64,000 nucleotides of DNA, from positions 62,001-126,000 of the forward strand of contig NZ_FZNZ01000001.1 in assembly GCF_900187995.1 (NCBI RefSeq), given 5' to 3'. The stretch is from Prevotella jejuni. GTDB lineage: Bacteria; Bacteroidota; Bacteroidia; Bacteroidales; Bacteroidaceae. The position numbers were made by a program, and so were the translations under genes. Of the stretch, positions 49,056 to 56,975 are shown one piece after another. Position 1 is the first letter of the stretch. Every line of letters starts with the position of its first letter. The notes beneath the pieces are model-generated. The model saw only the letters and a program-made list of their open reading frames with translations. It had not been told where the DNA came from and did no database searches.

Positions 49056-50168
49056 ATGATAGATAACAATAATATATTACAGAAGCTCGACGGTCTTGAG
49101 GCCCGTTACGAAGAGGTTTCAACACTTATCACCGACCCAGATGTCATTGCTGACCAATCACGTTATGTAAAGTTAACAAAGGAGTATAAGGACCTGGGTG
49201 ACATTATGGATGCTCGTCGTCGTTATATCAACTGTCTTACTACTATCAAAGAGGCAAAGGATATCATTGCTAATGAGAGTGATGCCGAAATGAAAGAGAT
49301 GGCACGTGAGGAGTTGACAGAGAACGAGGAACTTCAACCTAAGCTTGAAGAAGAAATTAAATTACTGCTTGTACCGAAAGACCCAGAGGACGCTAAGAAT
49401 GTTCAGATGGAGATTCGCGGTGGTGCAGGAGGCGATGAAGCAGCACTCTTTGCTGGTGATCTCTTTAATATGTACAAGCGTTTCTGTGACAAGAAGGGAT
49501 GGAAGCTCTCTATCACTTCCGTTTCTGAAGGTACTGCTGGAGGTTTTAAAGAGATTGACTTTGCCGTCGAAGGCGACAATGTCTATGGTACCTTAAAGTA
49601 TGAATCGGGTGTTCATCGTGTACAGCGTGTACCAGCTACAGAGACACAGGGCCGTATGCACACATCAGCAGCGACAGTAGCAGTATTGCCAGAAGCCGAT
49701 AAGTTCGAAGTAAATATCAATGAAGGCGATATCAAGTGGGATACTTTCCGTTCCAGTGGTGCTGGTGGTCAGAACGTTAATAAGGTTGAGTCTGGTGTAC
49801 GCCTACGCTATCCTTGGAAGAACCCTAACACTGGTGAGGTAGAAGAAATCCTTATCGAGTGTACCGAGACACGTGATCAGCCAAAGAACAAAGAGCGTGC
49901 GTTGAGTCGTCTCTATACTTACATCTATGACCACGAGCACCAGAAGTATGTTGATGATATCGCAAGTCGTCGTAAGACATTGGTTTCAACTGGTGACAGA
50001 AGTGCCAAGATTCGTACTTATAACTTCCCACAGGGACGTGTCACGGACCACCGTATCGGCTACACCACCCACGACCTTCAAGGTTTCATGAATGGTGAAA
50101 TTCAAGATATGATTGACGCTTTGACAGTTGCTGAGAATGCTGAGAAGCTGAAGGAAACAGAGTTATAA
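49056..50168 (+). CDS. prfA: Peptide chain release factor 1
   Basis: A 370-residue class I release factor reading UAA and UAG. The PxT-type codon-recognition site is PAT (193-195) in RVPATETQGRMHTSAATVAV; the catalytic GGQ is at 237-239 in SSGAGGQNVNKVESGVRLRY. The N-terminal helical domain (1-105), GGAGGDEAALFAGDLFNMY and the C-terminal TYNFPQGRVTDHRIGYTTHD are all present. The first ~50 residues contain a normal RF1 dimer-like helix pair. It starts 19 nt after the HrgA-like gene, so it may be read from the purM promoter. Confidence 0.98.
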   Translation: MIDNNNILQKLDGLEARYEEVSTLITDPDVIADQSRYVKLTKEYKDLGDIMDARRRYINCLTTIKEAKDIIANESDAEMKEMAREELTENEELQPKLEEEIKLLLVPKDPEDAKNVQMEIRGGAGGDEAALFAGDLFNMYKRFCDKKGWKLSITSVSEGTAGGFKEIDFAVEGDNVYGTLKYESGVHRVQRVPATETQGRMHTSAATVAVLPEADKFEVNINEGDIKWDTFRSSGAGGQNVNKVESGVRLRYPWKNPNTGEVEEILIECTETRDQPKNKERALSRLYTYIYDHEHQKYVDDIASRRKTLVSTGDRSAKIRTYNFPQGRVTDHRIGYTTHDLQGFMNGEIQDMIDALTVAENAEKLKETEL

Positions 50169-50187
50169 TCAAGTATAATAGATAAAT

Positions 50188-50688
50188 ATGAATACAGAAG
50201 AAAAGCCAAAAAGTGGTAGTAAGTTAGAGTTTGATAGCAACTATGACTTGCGTCTTGTAAGTAATTTGAGCCCTGCACTTAGATGGGTATTGGTATTACC
50301 AATAGCCTTTCTTGCTATGTTTATGGTTCATATAGCATACAATTTCACTGTTAAACTTGCATTATCAAACTTTGATGAATACGGGGTTATAAGTATTATA
50401 GTTAACAGTGTCTTCATACTTATCAAGTATAGTATATTTGTTGTGACCGCTGTCGGCACTGCACCCGTTAAAAGGGAACGGAAGTTCTTAGTGTCAATAA
50501 TATTCGCAGTAATAGCATCTTGTATGTCTGTAGGTACTACAGCACTTTTATTATCATTCTCTCGTATTGATAGTATCGGAATGGTTATTGCTACAAGCAT
50601 TGCCCCAATAATCGGTTCTTTCTTGGTCGTTTTGTACGTGAGAAGCGATACAAAGAAGCCTGTTGAGGATAAGAACATTATGGCTTAA
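50188..50688 (+). CDS. Four-helix membrane protein of unknown function
   Basis: A 166-residue integral membrane protein that I do not recognise. A short polar N-terminus (MNTEEKPKSGSKLEFDSNYD) precedes four predicted helices at about residues 35-57, 64-88, 99-119 and 131-150, separated by short loops; the tail is charged (RSDTKKPVEDKNIMA). No motif or catalytic residue is evident. It starts 19 nt after prfA and could be co-transcribed with it. The hairpin at 50729-50790 lies 40 nt after its stop. Confidence 0.7.
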   Translation: MNTEEKPKSGSKLEFDSNYDLRLVSNLSPALRWVLVLPIAFLAMFMVHIAYNFTVKLALSNFDEYGVISIIVNSVFILIKYSIFVVTAVGTAPVKRERKFLVSIIFAVIASCMSVGTTALLLSFSRIDSIGMVIATSIAPIIGSFLVVLYVRSDTKKPVEDKNIMA

Positions 50689-50728
50689 CAATAGGACACA
50701 TCACAGAAATAGATTATAAAAAGTATAA

Positions 50729-50790
50729 GGAGTGAACGGCTCGTAATTAGTTATAACTTGATATTAACAGACGTAAGAGTCGTTCACTCC
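50729..50790 (+). terminator. Large stem-loop between the membrane protein and pyrF
   Basis: GGAGTGAACGGCTC and GAGTCGTTCACTCC pair over 14 bp with one mismatch, with a 34-nt loop. No T-run follows, so it may be an operator or an RNA element rather than a terminator. Confidence 0.5.
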
Positions 50791-50853
50791 ATATAAAACT
50801 ACTGATAAGTATTTATAGACCCCTTTTGATAAACGAAATAATAGTCAACCTTT

Positions 50854-51681
50854 ATGAATAGACAACAATTAATCAACGAAATCTTCACAAAGAAGACATT
50901 CTTATGTGTAGGACTTGACACTGATATAAACAAGATTCCTGCACACTTAAAGAACGAGGATGAACCCATCTTTGCTTTTAACAAAGCAATTATTGATGCT
51001 ACTGCACCTTATTGTGTAGCCTATAAGCCTAACCTTGCCTTCTATGAGTGCTATGGCTTAAAAGGTATGTTAGCCTTTGAGAAGACTATTCAATATATAA
51101 AGGAGAACCATCCAAACCACTTTATCATTGCGGATGCTAAGCGTGGTGACATTGGTAACACATCAAAGATGTATGCCCAGACATTCTTCGAGGAGTATAA
51201 CCTCGACTCTGTTACCGTTGCTCCTTACATGGGCGAAGACAGTGTGAAACCTTTCCTTGAGTATGATGGGAAGTGGGTTATCTTGCTCGCATTGACAAGT
51301 AATAAAGGTAGTCATGACTTCCAGCTGATCGAAGATAAACAGGGAGAACGCCTCTTTGAGAAAGTATTAAAGAAGTCACAAGAATGGGGAACAACCGAGA
51401 ACCTCATGTATGTAGTAGGTGCGACACAAGGCAAGATGTTTGAGGATATCCGCCGTATAGCCCCAAACCATTTCCTTTTGGTACCAGGTGTTGGTGCTCA
51501 AGGAGGTAGTTTACAGGAGGTTTGTAAGTATGGTATGACAAAAGACTGTGGTCTGCTTGTGAACTCGTCACGTGGTATTATCTACGCAAGCACTGATAAC
51601 GATTTTGCTGAAGTTGCTGCTGCAAAGGCAAAAGAACTACAGAAAGAGATGGCTGTTGAATTGGAACATATTGCGAGATAA
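50854..51681 (+). CDS. pyrF: Orotidine 5'-phosphate decarboxylase
   Basis: A 275-residue enzyme that decarboxylates OMP to UMP. The catalytic Lys-containing stretch is [20 protein letters not shown] (Asp94, Lys96, Asp99). Other marks are [61 protein letters not shown] and [13 protein letters not shown]. It belongs to the longer subgroup of OMP decarboxylases (about 270 residues) common in Bacteroidetes, not the 235-residue PyrF of E. coli. It ends 20 nt before a bidirectional terminator. Confidence 0.96.
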   Translation: MNRQQLINEIFTKKTFLCVGLDTDINKIPAHLKNEDEPIFAFNKAIIDATAPYCVAYKPNLAFYECYGLKGMLAFEKTIQYIKENHPNHFIIADAKRGDIGNTSKMYAQTFFEEYNLDSVTVAPYMGEDSVKPFLEYDGKWVILLALTSNKGSHDFQLIEDKQGERLFEKVLKKSQEWGTTENLMYVVGATQGKMFEDIRRIAPNHFLLVPGVGAQGGSLQEVCKYGMTKDCGLLVNSSRGIIYASTDNDFAEVAAAKAKELQKEMAVELEHIAR

Positions 51682-51701
51682 AGATATACATATATCAAAA
51701 A

Positions 51702-51750
51702 TAGGAAGGCTCAGTAGACAAACGAGGATGTTGTCGACTGAGCCTTCCTA
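51702..51750. terminator. Bidirectional terminator between pyrF and the barrel gene
   Basis: TAGGAAGGCTCAGT and ACTGAGCCTTCCTA form a perfect 14-bp stem with a 21-nt loop, flanked by A-rich DNA to the left and TTTATCT to the right. It lies between convergent genes. Confidence 0.85.
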
Positions 51751-51770
51751 TTTATCTCTTATTCAGAATA

Positions 51771-52550
51771 CTAAAAACGATACCCGAATCCGATGTTAAG
51801 ATAGATGGGATAAAGTCCAAAGCTGATTGTCTTAAAGTCGCTTTCAAAGATGTTATTAAAAGCCCACGCGAGGTCAGCATTGACTGTGAAGTGATTGAAA
51901 CCACGCCATGTTGCACCTAACTGACCACCCCATTGAAAGTGACGAAGATTAGATGAGAAATCGTACGAAGCTGTGTTGCCGTCAGCAAAAGTTAGTTTCT
52001 CACCAACAGGAGTACCTTCGCGCAAATAGCCATCACTCACATGACCCGTAAATTGGCCATCTAACTTGATAGAAGAGTAGAGTCCTGCACGTACTTTCCA
52101 ACGGTCATTAAAACGATAGTTCGCCATGACAGGGATTGTGAGAAGCGTTGAGTTGTAGTTAGTCTTCACATAACCTGTCCAATAACCAGCTACACGATTA
52201 CCGTCATTGAGGATTTCCATGCTATAGTTCTTCACATTAGCATCTGTTATCATACCCTTCTCTTCAAACTTCAAACCAGTAGATACACCCCAGTTCTGGT
52301 CTTTTCCAAGCCATTTAGTGACTGTTCCTTCTATCGTTCCATTGAACTTTGGACTATAACTACTTATCTTTCTGATTTCTACTGGCATAGGGAGAGGAGA
52401 CGCACCACCAATGTTTACACCCGCTTTCACCTCATACTCCCATCCATTCTGCTCTGCACTACTTAGTGAAGAAGTGCGGTCTGTTTGTGCAAAGACCGTT
52501 GTTGTGCAACTCATTGCTGCGATTACAACCGTAATAATATGTTGTTTCAT
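51771..52550 (-). CDS. Outer-membrane beta-barrel protein (PorT-like/porin_2-like)
   Basis: A 259-residue protein with a signal peptide (MKQHIITVVIAAMSCTTTVF, cleaved near AQT), followed by strands typical of an eight- to ten-strand barrel: WEYEVKAGVNIGGASPLPM, GVSTGLKFEEKGMITDA, YNSTLLTIPVMANYRFND, QWGGQLGATWRGFNHFTV, ending PIYLNIGFGYRF with a C-terminal Phe. This is the layout of the Bacteroidetes outer-membrane beta-barrel (OMP_b-brl_2) family. It follows the PCMD lipoprotein by 79 nt on the same strand and is probably its partner. No specific ligand can be assigned. Confidence 0.82.
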   Translation of the reverse strand: MKQHIITVVIAAMSCTTTVFAQTDRTSSLSSAEQNGWEYEVKAGVNIGGASPLPMPVEIRKISSYSPKFNGTIEGTVTKWLGKDQNWGVSTGLKFEEKGMITDANVKNYSMEILNDGNRVAGYWTGYVKTNYNSTLLTIPVMANYRFNDRWKVRAGLYSSIKLDGQFTGHVSDGYLREGTPVGEKLTFADGNTASYDFSSNLRHFQWGGQLGATWRGFNHFTVNADLAWAFNNIFESDFKTISFGLYPIYLNIGFGYRF

Positions 52551-52629
52551 TTGTTTTATTTTATCTTTAATATCTTTGTGTCAACTCTTAAACTATTGAA
52601 CTCGTTTACTTGTCAACTCCAAATCATTA

Positions 52630-53712
52630 TTACTCAAAGTACAATTTCAGTTCATCCACGTAGAGTGTACTACCCACTGCACCATTGAAGAAAGCACCAT
52701 CCTTACTTGACGACATGATGATTGCAAGGCTATACTTACCATTCTTCAATTTCTCACTGTCTATTGTGCGACCCGCTACAGGTTCGAATGAGATCGAGAA
52801 ACGTGTCCAGTCATTAGTCTCCTTTGCATCTTTAAGTTGCGCAAGGAGGACGATACGGTCACTGGTTAGTGAGTTCGTACCATCGAGAAACTCTACCCCA
52901 TCGCCTGTTTCAAAGAGTACTGCGTAAATAGCCAAACTATCCTTGCGACCTTTAATCTCCTTTTTGTCCTTATCTTGGAACTTTTCGCCAGCCTTATATT
53001 TATAGTAGCCAATCAACTCCTTAGGCATCTTATAGAATGGACGACCAAAGTGAGTTGACTTTGCAGGGTTACCCATATCAATTTGGAAATCACCTGTAAA
53101 GAGGTTACCAGCAGCTATCGGAGCACCGAACATTGCACCAAGGAAACCCGTACTAACAGTTGTCAGCTTCAAACACTTACCCACATAACCCTCTTCTGCT
53201 TGGCTTGTTGGATATTCAGAAGCCTTGCTGTCACCCATAAGGAAGGATACACCAGCATTACCACTACCCCACTCTGCAAGGTTACCATCAGCTGTTTTGT
53301 CAACGAAAGTATTATATTTATTGGTTGAATCAACCTTGAGCGTCTCGAAATGGTAGTCGGTTGCAACATCATTACTCACAAATGACACCTTATAAGTCTT
53401 CTTCCATTGTCCATCTTGAGAGGTTACTGTATAGCTCTGAGGCTGTGTAAAGTTTAATGCCGTACCGCTTTCTGGTTCAATCTTTGCACCCTCTGTAACA
53501 TGAAACTTGGGTGCCAAGTGGGATAGGTCTTCCCATCCATTAACATAGAAAATTACTTCATTATTTGTTATAACAGGCTTACGGACAAGTGTTGTACCGT
53601 CAACCGTAACATCTGTAATATCTGCTTCCGCATTTAATGCTTCTTCTCTAATACAGGAAGAAAGTGCGAGTCCTGCTAACGTAGCAAGCATCATAGACTT
53701 AAATAACCTCAT
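52630..53712 (-). CDS. PCMD-domain surface lipoprotein
   Basis: A 360-residue lipoprotein: MRLFKSMMLATLAGLALSSC places Cys at residue 20. Residues 30-110 form an Ig-like domain (TLVRKPVITNNEVIFYV, YTVTSQDGQWKKTYKVSFV) and residues 115-360 the PCMD (putative carbohydrate metabolism domain, PF13201-like), with GVSFLMGDSKASEYPTSQAE, LTTVSTGFLGAMFGAPIAAG, DMGNPAKSTHFGRPFY and SLAIIMSSSKDGAFFNGAVG. PCMD proteins are widespread in Bacteroidetes surface systems; binding of carbohydrate is assumed, not proved. It is transcribed from the box at 53756 and is followed by a barrel gene. Confidence 0.85.
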   Translation of the reverse strand: MRLFKSMMLATLAGLALSSCIREEALNAEADITDVTVDGTTLVRKPVITNNEVIFYVNGWEDLSHLAPKFHVTEGAKIEPESGTALNFTQPQSYTVTSQDGQWKKTYKVSFVSNDVATDYHFETLKVDSTNKYNTFVDKTADGNLAEWGSGNAGVSFLMGDSKASEYPTSQAEEGYVGKCLKLTTVSTGFLGAMFGAPIAAGNLFTGDFQIDMGNPAKSTHFGRPFYKMPKELIGYYKYKAGEKFQDKDKKEIKGRKDSLAIYAVLFETGDGVEFLDGTNSLTSDRIVLLAQLKDAKETNDWTRFSISFEPVAGRTIDSEKLKNGKYSLAIIMSSSKDGAFFNGAVGSTLYVDELKLYFE

Positions 53713-53755
53713 AAGATTATACTATTAATAATTAAATATAGACGAATTCTTTGCA

Positions 53756-53763
53756 CAAAGATA
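53756..53763 (-). promoter_or_regulatory. -7 box TATCTTTG for the PCMD lipoprotein operon
   Basis: TAnnTTTG on the minus strand, 43 nt before the ATG, in AT-rich sequence. Confidence 0.65.
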
Positions 53764-53904
53764 CGTAAAAAAAACTGTATAAAAGAATAATTGAGGATTA
53801 TAAAGACTAATGTAAAGGAGATTTATGAGGATATTATATACAGAATAAGCTCTTTTTCGTAATTATATATCATCGTTAAAGTATATTCTATCAATAAAAT
53901 AATG

Positions 53905-53912
53905 TATCTTTG
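53905..53912 (+). promoter_or_regulatory. -7 box TATCTTTG for the SDR gene
   Basis: Perfect TAnnTTTG followed by CAGC. It decides the start of the next gene: an upstream in-frame ATG at 53910 lies inside the box, so translation must start at 53952. Confidence 0.7.
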
Positions 53913-53951
53913 CAGCAAAAGTATCACACCGATAAATATAAAAAAACAAAT

Positions 53952-54659
53952 ATGGCAAAAGTATTGGTAACAGGTGCCAACAAGGGTATTGGCTATGGTA
54001 TCTGTAAGTTTTTAGGTAAGAGTGGCTGGCAAGTAATCGTTGGTGCACGTAATAATGAGCGTGCCGAGGAGGCTGTAAAAGCATTGAAGGCTGAAGGCGT
54101 AGACGTAATAGGCTGGCAATATGTCAACCTCTCAGACAACAAGTCATTGGAACAAACAGCAAAAGAAGTGAAAGAGAAATATCATGACTTAGCACTTTTG
54201 GTAAACAATGCAGGTATTCCTGGCAACATGGAAGTGGCAAGTTATGATTCAGCCATGCATGATGTGACCGATACGATACAAGTAAACTACATCGGAACAT
54301 TCTGCTTGACAAAGGCACTTGTTCCTTTACTCGTAGCCAACAAAGGGCGAATTGTAAACATCACTGTGCCTTCTGAGGTGAGTCCCTACTGGCATCCAAT
54401 GGCGTATGTAGCCAGTAAGGCAGCGCAGAACGCAATGACCAGTATTATGGCCATGGAGTTTGAGAAGAATAACTTACCTGTTGAGATATTCAATATACAT
54501 CCTGGTGCAACGACTACCGACTTGAATAATCATTATACAGGGCCTGGTGCGCATTCGATAGACGTAGTCAGTGAGAAGATTTCAGCCGTTATCAATGATG
54601 GTAAGAAGCACCAAGGTGAGTTCATTGAACTGTATCCTATCGTAGACGAAGGACGATAA
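53952..54659 (+). CDS. Short-chain dehydrogenase/reductase (SDR)
   Basis: A 235-residue classical SDR. The cofactor loop is MAKVLVTGANKGIGYGICKF (TGxxxGIG), NNAG is present in LALLVNNAGIPGNMEV, and the catalytic Tyr-Lys pair is YVASKAAQ with Ser in VNITVPSEVSPY about 20 residues upstream. The C-terminus contains the usual HPGATTTDLNNHY. The motif ARNNERAEEAVKALKAE after strand 2 suggests NADP(H) preference. The frame extends to 53910, but that start lies in the promoter box. The gene stands alone; a 363-nt gap separates it from the hut operon. Its substrate cannot be deduced. Confidence 0.92.
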   Translation: MAKVLVTGANKGIGYGICKFLGKSGWQVIVGARNNERAEEAVKALKAEGVDVIGWQYVNLSDNKSLEQTAKEVKEKYHDLALLVNNAGIPGNMEVASYDSAMHDVTDTIQVNYIGTFCLTKALVPLLVANKGRIVNITVPSEVSPYWHPMAYVASKAAQNAMTSIMAMEFEKNNLPVEIFNIHPGATTTDLNNHYTGPGAHSIDVVSEKISAVINDGKKHQGEFIELYPIVDEGR

Positions 54660-55022
54660 GCTAAAGAAAAGGAACTGTTTATTCTGAATTATCTTCATGA
54701 AAAGAAATATTTTTTTTCATGAAGATAATTATTTTTTTTCATGAAAATAAATTCTTCCAGTCATGAAAATAAATGTAAGTCATAATCTTCTTTTAGAAAA
54801 GAATACATATCTCTTCTATTTTATTCTTACTTATCTCCTTATTTAATAAGTACATATACGACTCGAATTATGACCCTTTTACGTGCCTATTTACGGTTAA
54901 AAAAGGAACATATAAAGTTTGTTTTGATAGTTTTACATCAAAAGTTTTGAATTACAAAAACTAATTTGTATTTTTACACTCGAAACCTAAACAATCATTG
55001 TTTAAACCTATCTTAATTATAT
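54660..55022. other. Gap between the SDR gene and the hut operon, with 22-bp repeat
   Basis: About 360 nt. A 22-bp tandem repeat occupies 54695-54781. The remaining sequence upstream of ftcD is AT-rich. The nearest promoter-like sequence, CTAATTTGTATTTTTAC near 54960, is not a perfect TAnnTTTG box. Confidence 0.6.
54695..54781. repeat. 22-bp tandem repeat of TCATGAA-rich units
   Basis: The palindrome TCATGA starts at 54695, 54717, 54739 and 54761, an exact 22-bp period over four units; each is followed by an AAnATAA-like stretch, with T-rich DNA before it. The spacing is two helical turns, placing the sites on the same DNA face. Confidence 0.85.
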
Positions 55023-56726
55023 ATGGCACGAGAAAAACAGATTATCGAGTGTGTTCCTAATTTTAGTGAAGGACGAAACAAAGACGTAATCAAGCAGATT
55101 ACTGATGAAGTAGAAAGCGTTAAAGGTGTTAAATTGCTGGATGTTGACCCAGGAGAAGCAACTAATCGTACGGTTGTAACCTTTGTTGGCGAACCATCAG
55201 TAGTTGTTGAAGCTGCTTTCCGATGCGTGAAGAAGGCTGCACAGCTTATTGATATGCGGCAGCATCATGGTGCTCACCCTCGTATGGGAGCTACGGATGT
55301 TTGTCCACTTATCCCTGTTGCAGGTATTACTTTGGAGGAGTGTGCTGTGTTGGCACGCCAGTTGGCAGAGCGTATCGCCAATGAGTTGCAAGTTCCTTGC
55401 TATTGCTACGAAGCTGCAGCGAAGACTCCAGAGCGTAAGAACTTAGCTATTTGTCGTAAAGGAGAGTATGAAGGACTTCCACAACGTATGACAGAACCAG
55501 CAGAGGCACCAGACTATGGTGCACGTGAATGGGATGAGCAGTTAGCACGAACAGGCTGTACAGCAGTCGGTGCACGTGATTTCTTGATTGCAACAAACTT
55601 CAACCTCAATACAACTTCTACACGCCGTGCCAACGCAATAGCATTCGATGTTAGAGAGAAAGGTCGTCCTATGCGTGAAGGAGGTTCGCCTGTTGGTAAG
55701 CCAATGAAGGATGAGAAGGGTGAAGTCATTATGCAACCTGGTACGTTGAAAGCTACAAAGGCTATTGGCTGGTTCATTGATGAGTATGGAATAGCACAGG
55801 TGTCAATGAATATAACAGACATCAATATTACTCCTCTCCACGTAGCCTTTGACGAGGTTTGTCGCTGTGCACAAAACCGTGGCATACGTGTTACGGGTAC
55901 AGAAATAGTAGGTCTTATCCCTAAGCGTACGCTCCTTGAAGCTGGAACTTATTTCCTAAAGAAGCAGCAACGTTCAACTGGTATTCCAGAAGAAGACATC
56001 ATTAAGATTGCCATTATGTCAATGGGTTTAGACGACTTAAAGCCATTTAATCCACGTGAAAAGGTGATTGAATATCTGTTGGAAGATGCCGATAAGACTC
56101 CAAAACTCATTGACTTGACAGTCAAAGAGTTTGCTAATGAGACTTCACGTGAGTCTCCAGCCCCAGGAGGCGGTACAATCTCTGCTTATATGGGCACATT
56201 AGGTGCTGCTTTAGGTACAATGGTAGCCAATCTTTCCAGCCATAAAGCAGGATGGGATGCATGCTGGGAAGAGTTCAGTAACTGGGCTGAAAAGGGTCAA
56301 GCAATACAAGCAGAACTGATGGTACTCGTAGATGAAGACACAGAAGCATTCAACCGTATTATGTCTGCTTTTGGCCTCCCTAAGGGTACTGATGAGGAAA
56401 AGGCAGCACGTTCACAAGCGATACAAGAAGCAACACTCTTTGCTACGGAAGTTCCACTGCACACCATGAAGGCCTCATACAAAGTGTTTGAACTTTGTCG
56501 AGCAATGGCAGAAGAAGGTAATCCGAACAGTGTCTCAGACGCTGGCGTTGGTGTCTTGGCAGCTCGTGCGGCTGTACTCGGTGCTGGTCTAAACGTGAAG
56601 ATTAATGCTTCTGGCTTGAAAGACAAAGAGACAGCAGCACGATTAGTGGCCGAAGCAAACCAGTTGATTGAGAAAGCTAATGAGGCAGAGGCTGAGATTA
56701 TGAAGATAGTTGAGGCTAAACTGTAA
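55023..56726 (+). CDS. ftcD: Bifunctional glutamate formimidoyltransferase/formimidoyl-THF cyclodeaminase
   Basis: A 567-residue fusion joining the last steps of histidine breakdown to one-carbon metabolism: the formimino group of formiminoglutamate is moved to tetrahydrofolate, then cyclised with ammonia release. Residues 1-325 are the transferase (start IECVPNFSEGRNKDVIKQIT; active-site region MRQHHGAHPRMGATDVCPLI). Residues 345-560 are the cyclodeaminase (TSRESPAPGGGTISAYMGTL, EDTEAFNRIMSAFGLPKGT, NPNSVSDAGVGVLAARAAVL). The order and length match the metazoan and Bacteroidetes fused enzyme (about 540-570). It is the first gene of the hut operon and implies that formiminoglutamate goes to folate rather than to HutG/HutF. 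Confidence 0.97.
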   Translation: MAREKQIIECVPNFSEGRNKDVIKQITDEVESVKGVKLLDVDPGEATNRTVVTFVGEPSVVVEAAFRCVKKAAQLIDMRQHHGAHPRMGATDVCPLIPVAGITLEECAVLARQLAERIANELQVPCYCYEAAAKTPERKNLAICRKGEYEGLPQRMTEPAEAPDYGAREWDEQLARTGCTAVGARDFLIATNFNLNTTSTRRANAIAFDVREKGRPMREGGSPVGKPMKDEKGEVIMQPGTLKATKAIGWFIDEYGIAQVSMNITDINITPLHVAFDEVCRCAQNRGIRVTGTEIVGLIPKRTLLEAGTYFLKKQQRSTGIPEEDIIKIAIMSMGLDDLKPFNPREKVIEYLLEDADKTPKLIDLTVKEFANETSRESPAPGGGTISAYMGTLGAALGTMVANLSSHKAGWDACWEEFSNWAEKGQAIQAELMVLVDEDTEAFNRIMSAFGLPKGTDEEKAARSQAIQEATLFATEVPLHTMKASYKVFELCRAMAEEGNPNSVSDAGVGVLAARAAVLGAGLNVKINASGLKDKETAARLVAEANQLIEKANEAEAEIMKIVEAKL

Positions 56727-56825
56727 GGTGTCTTATTATATTATAAGGTTTCTTACACCTTATATATAATAGACATATACTACGCTCCAGCTACCTTTAG
56801 TAAGGTGAATAATATATCATTAAAA

Positions 56826-56848
56826 GGGCAGGTGTACTATGCCTGCCC
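56826..56848 (+). terminator. Hairpin between ftcD and hutU
   Basis: GGGCAGG and CCTGCCC form a 7-bp GC stem with a 9-nt loop. A second, weaker pair (AAGGTGT near 56727 and ACACCTT near 56755) follows the ftcD stop. The stems lie in a 249-nt gap and may reduce readthrough into hutU. Confidence 0.45.
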
Positions 56849-56975
56849 AACTAAAAACCTACAATAACATAATGATATATAGTGATAGCTTAGTCTGTTA
56901 TAGGCTTTCGCTATTACCTTTCATTTTCGTAACCTATTTAAATAACTACAACCCAAATAGATCTACTACGTAACT

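Noticed and set aside
50729..50790. A riboswitch or tRNA-like element before pyrF
   Set aside because: One long imperfect stem with a 34-nt AT-rich loop is visible; no conserved riboswitch core or tRNA arms could be recognised.
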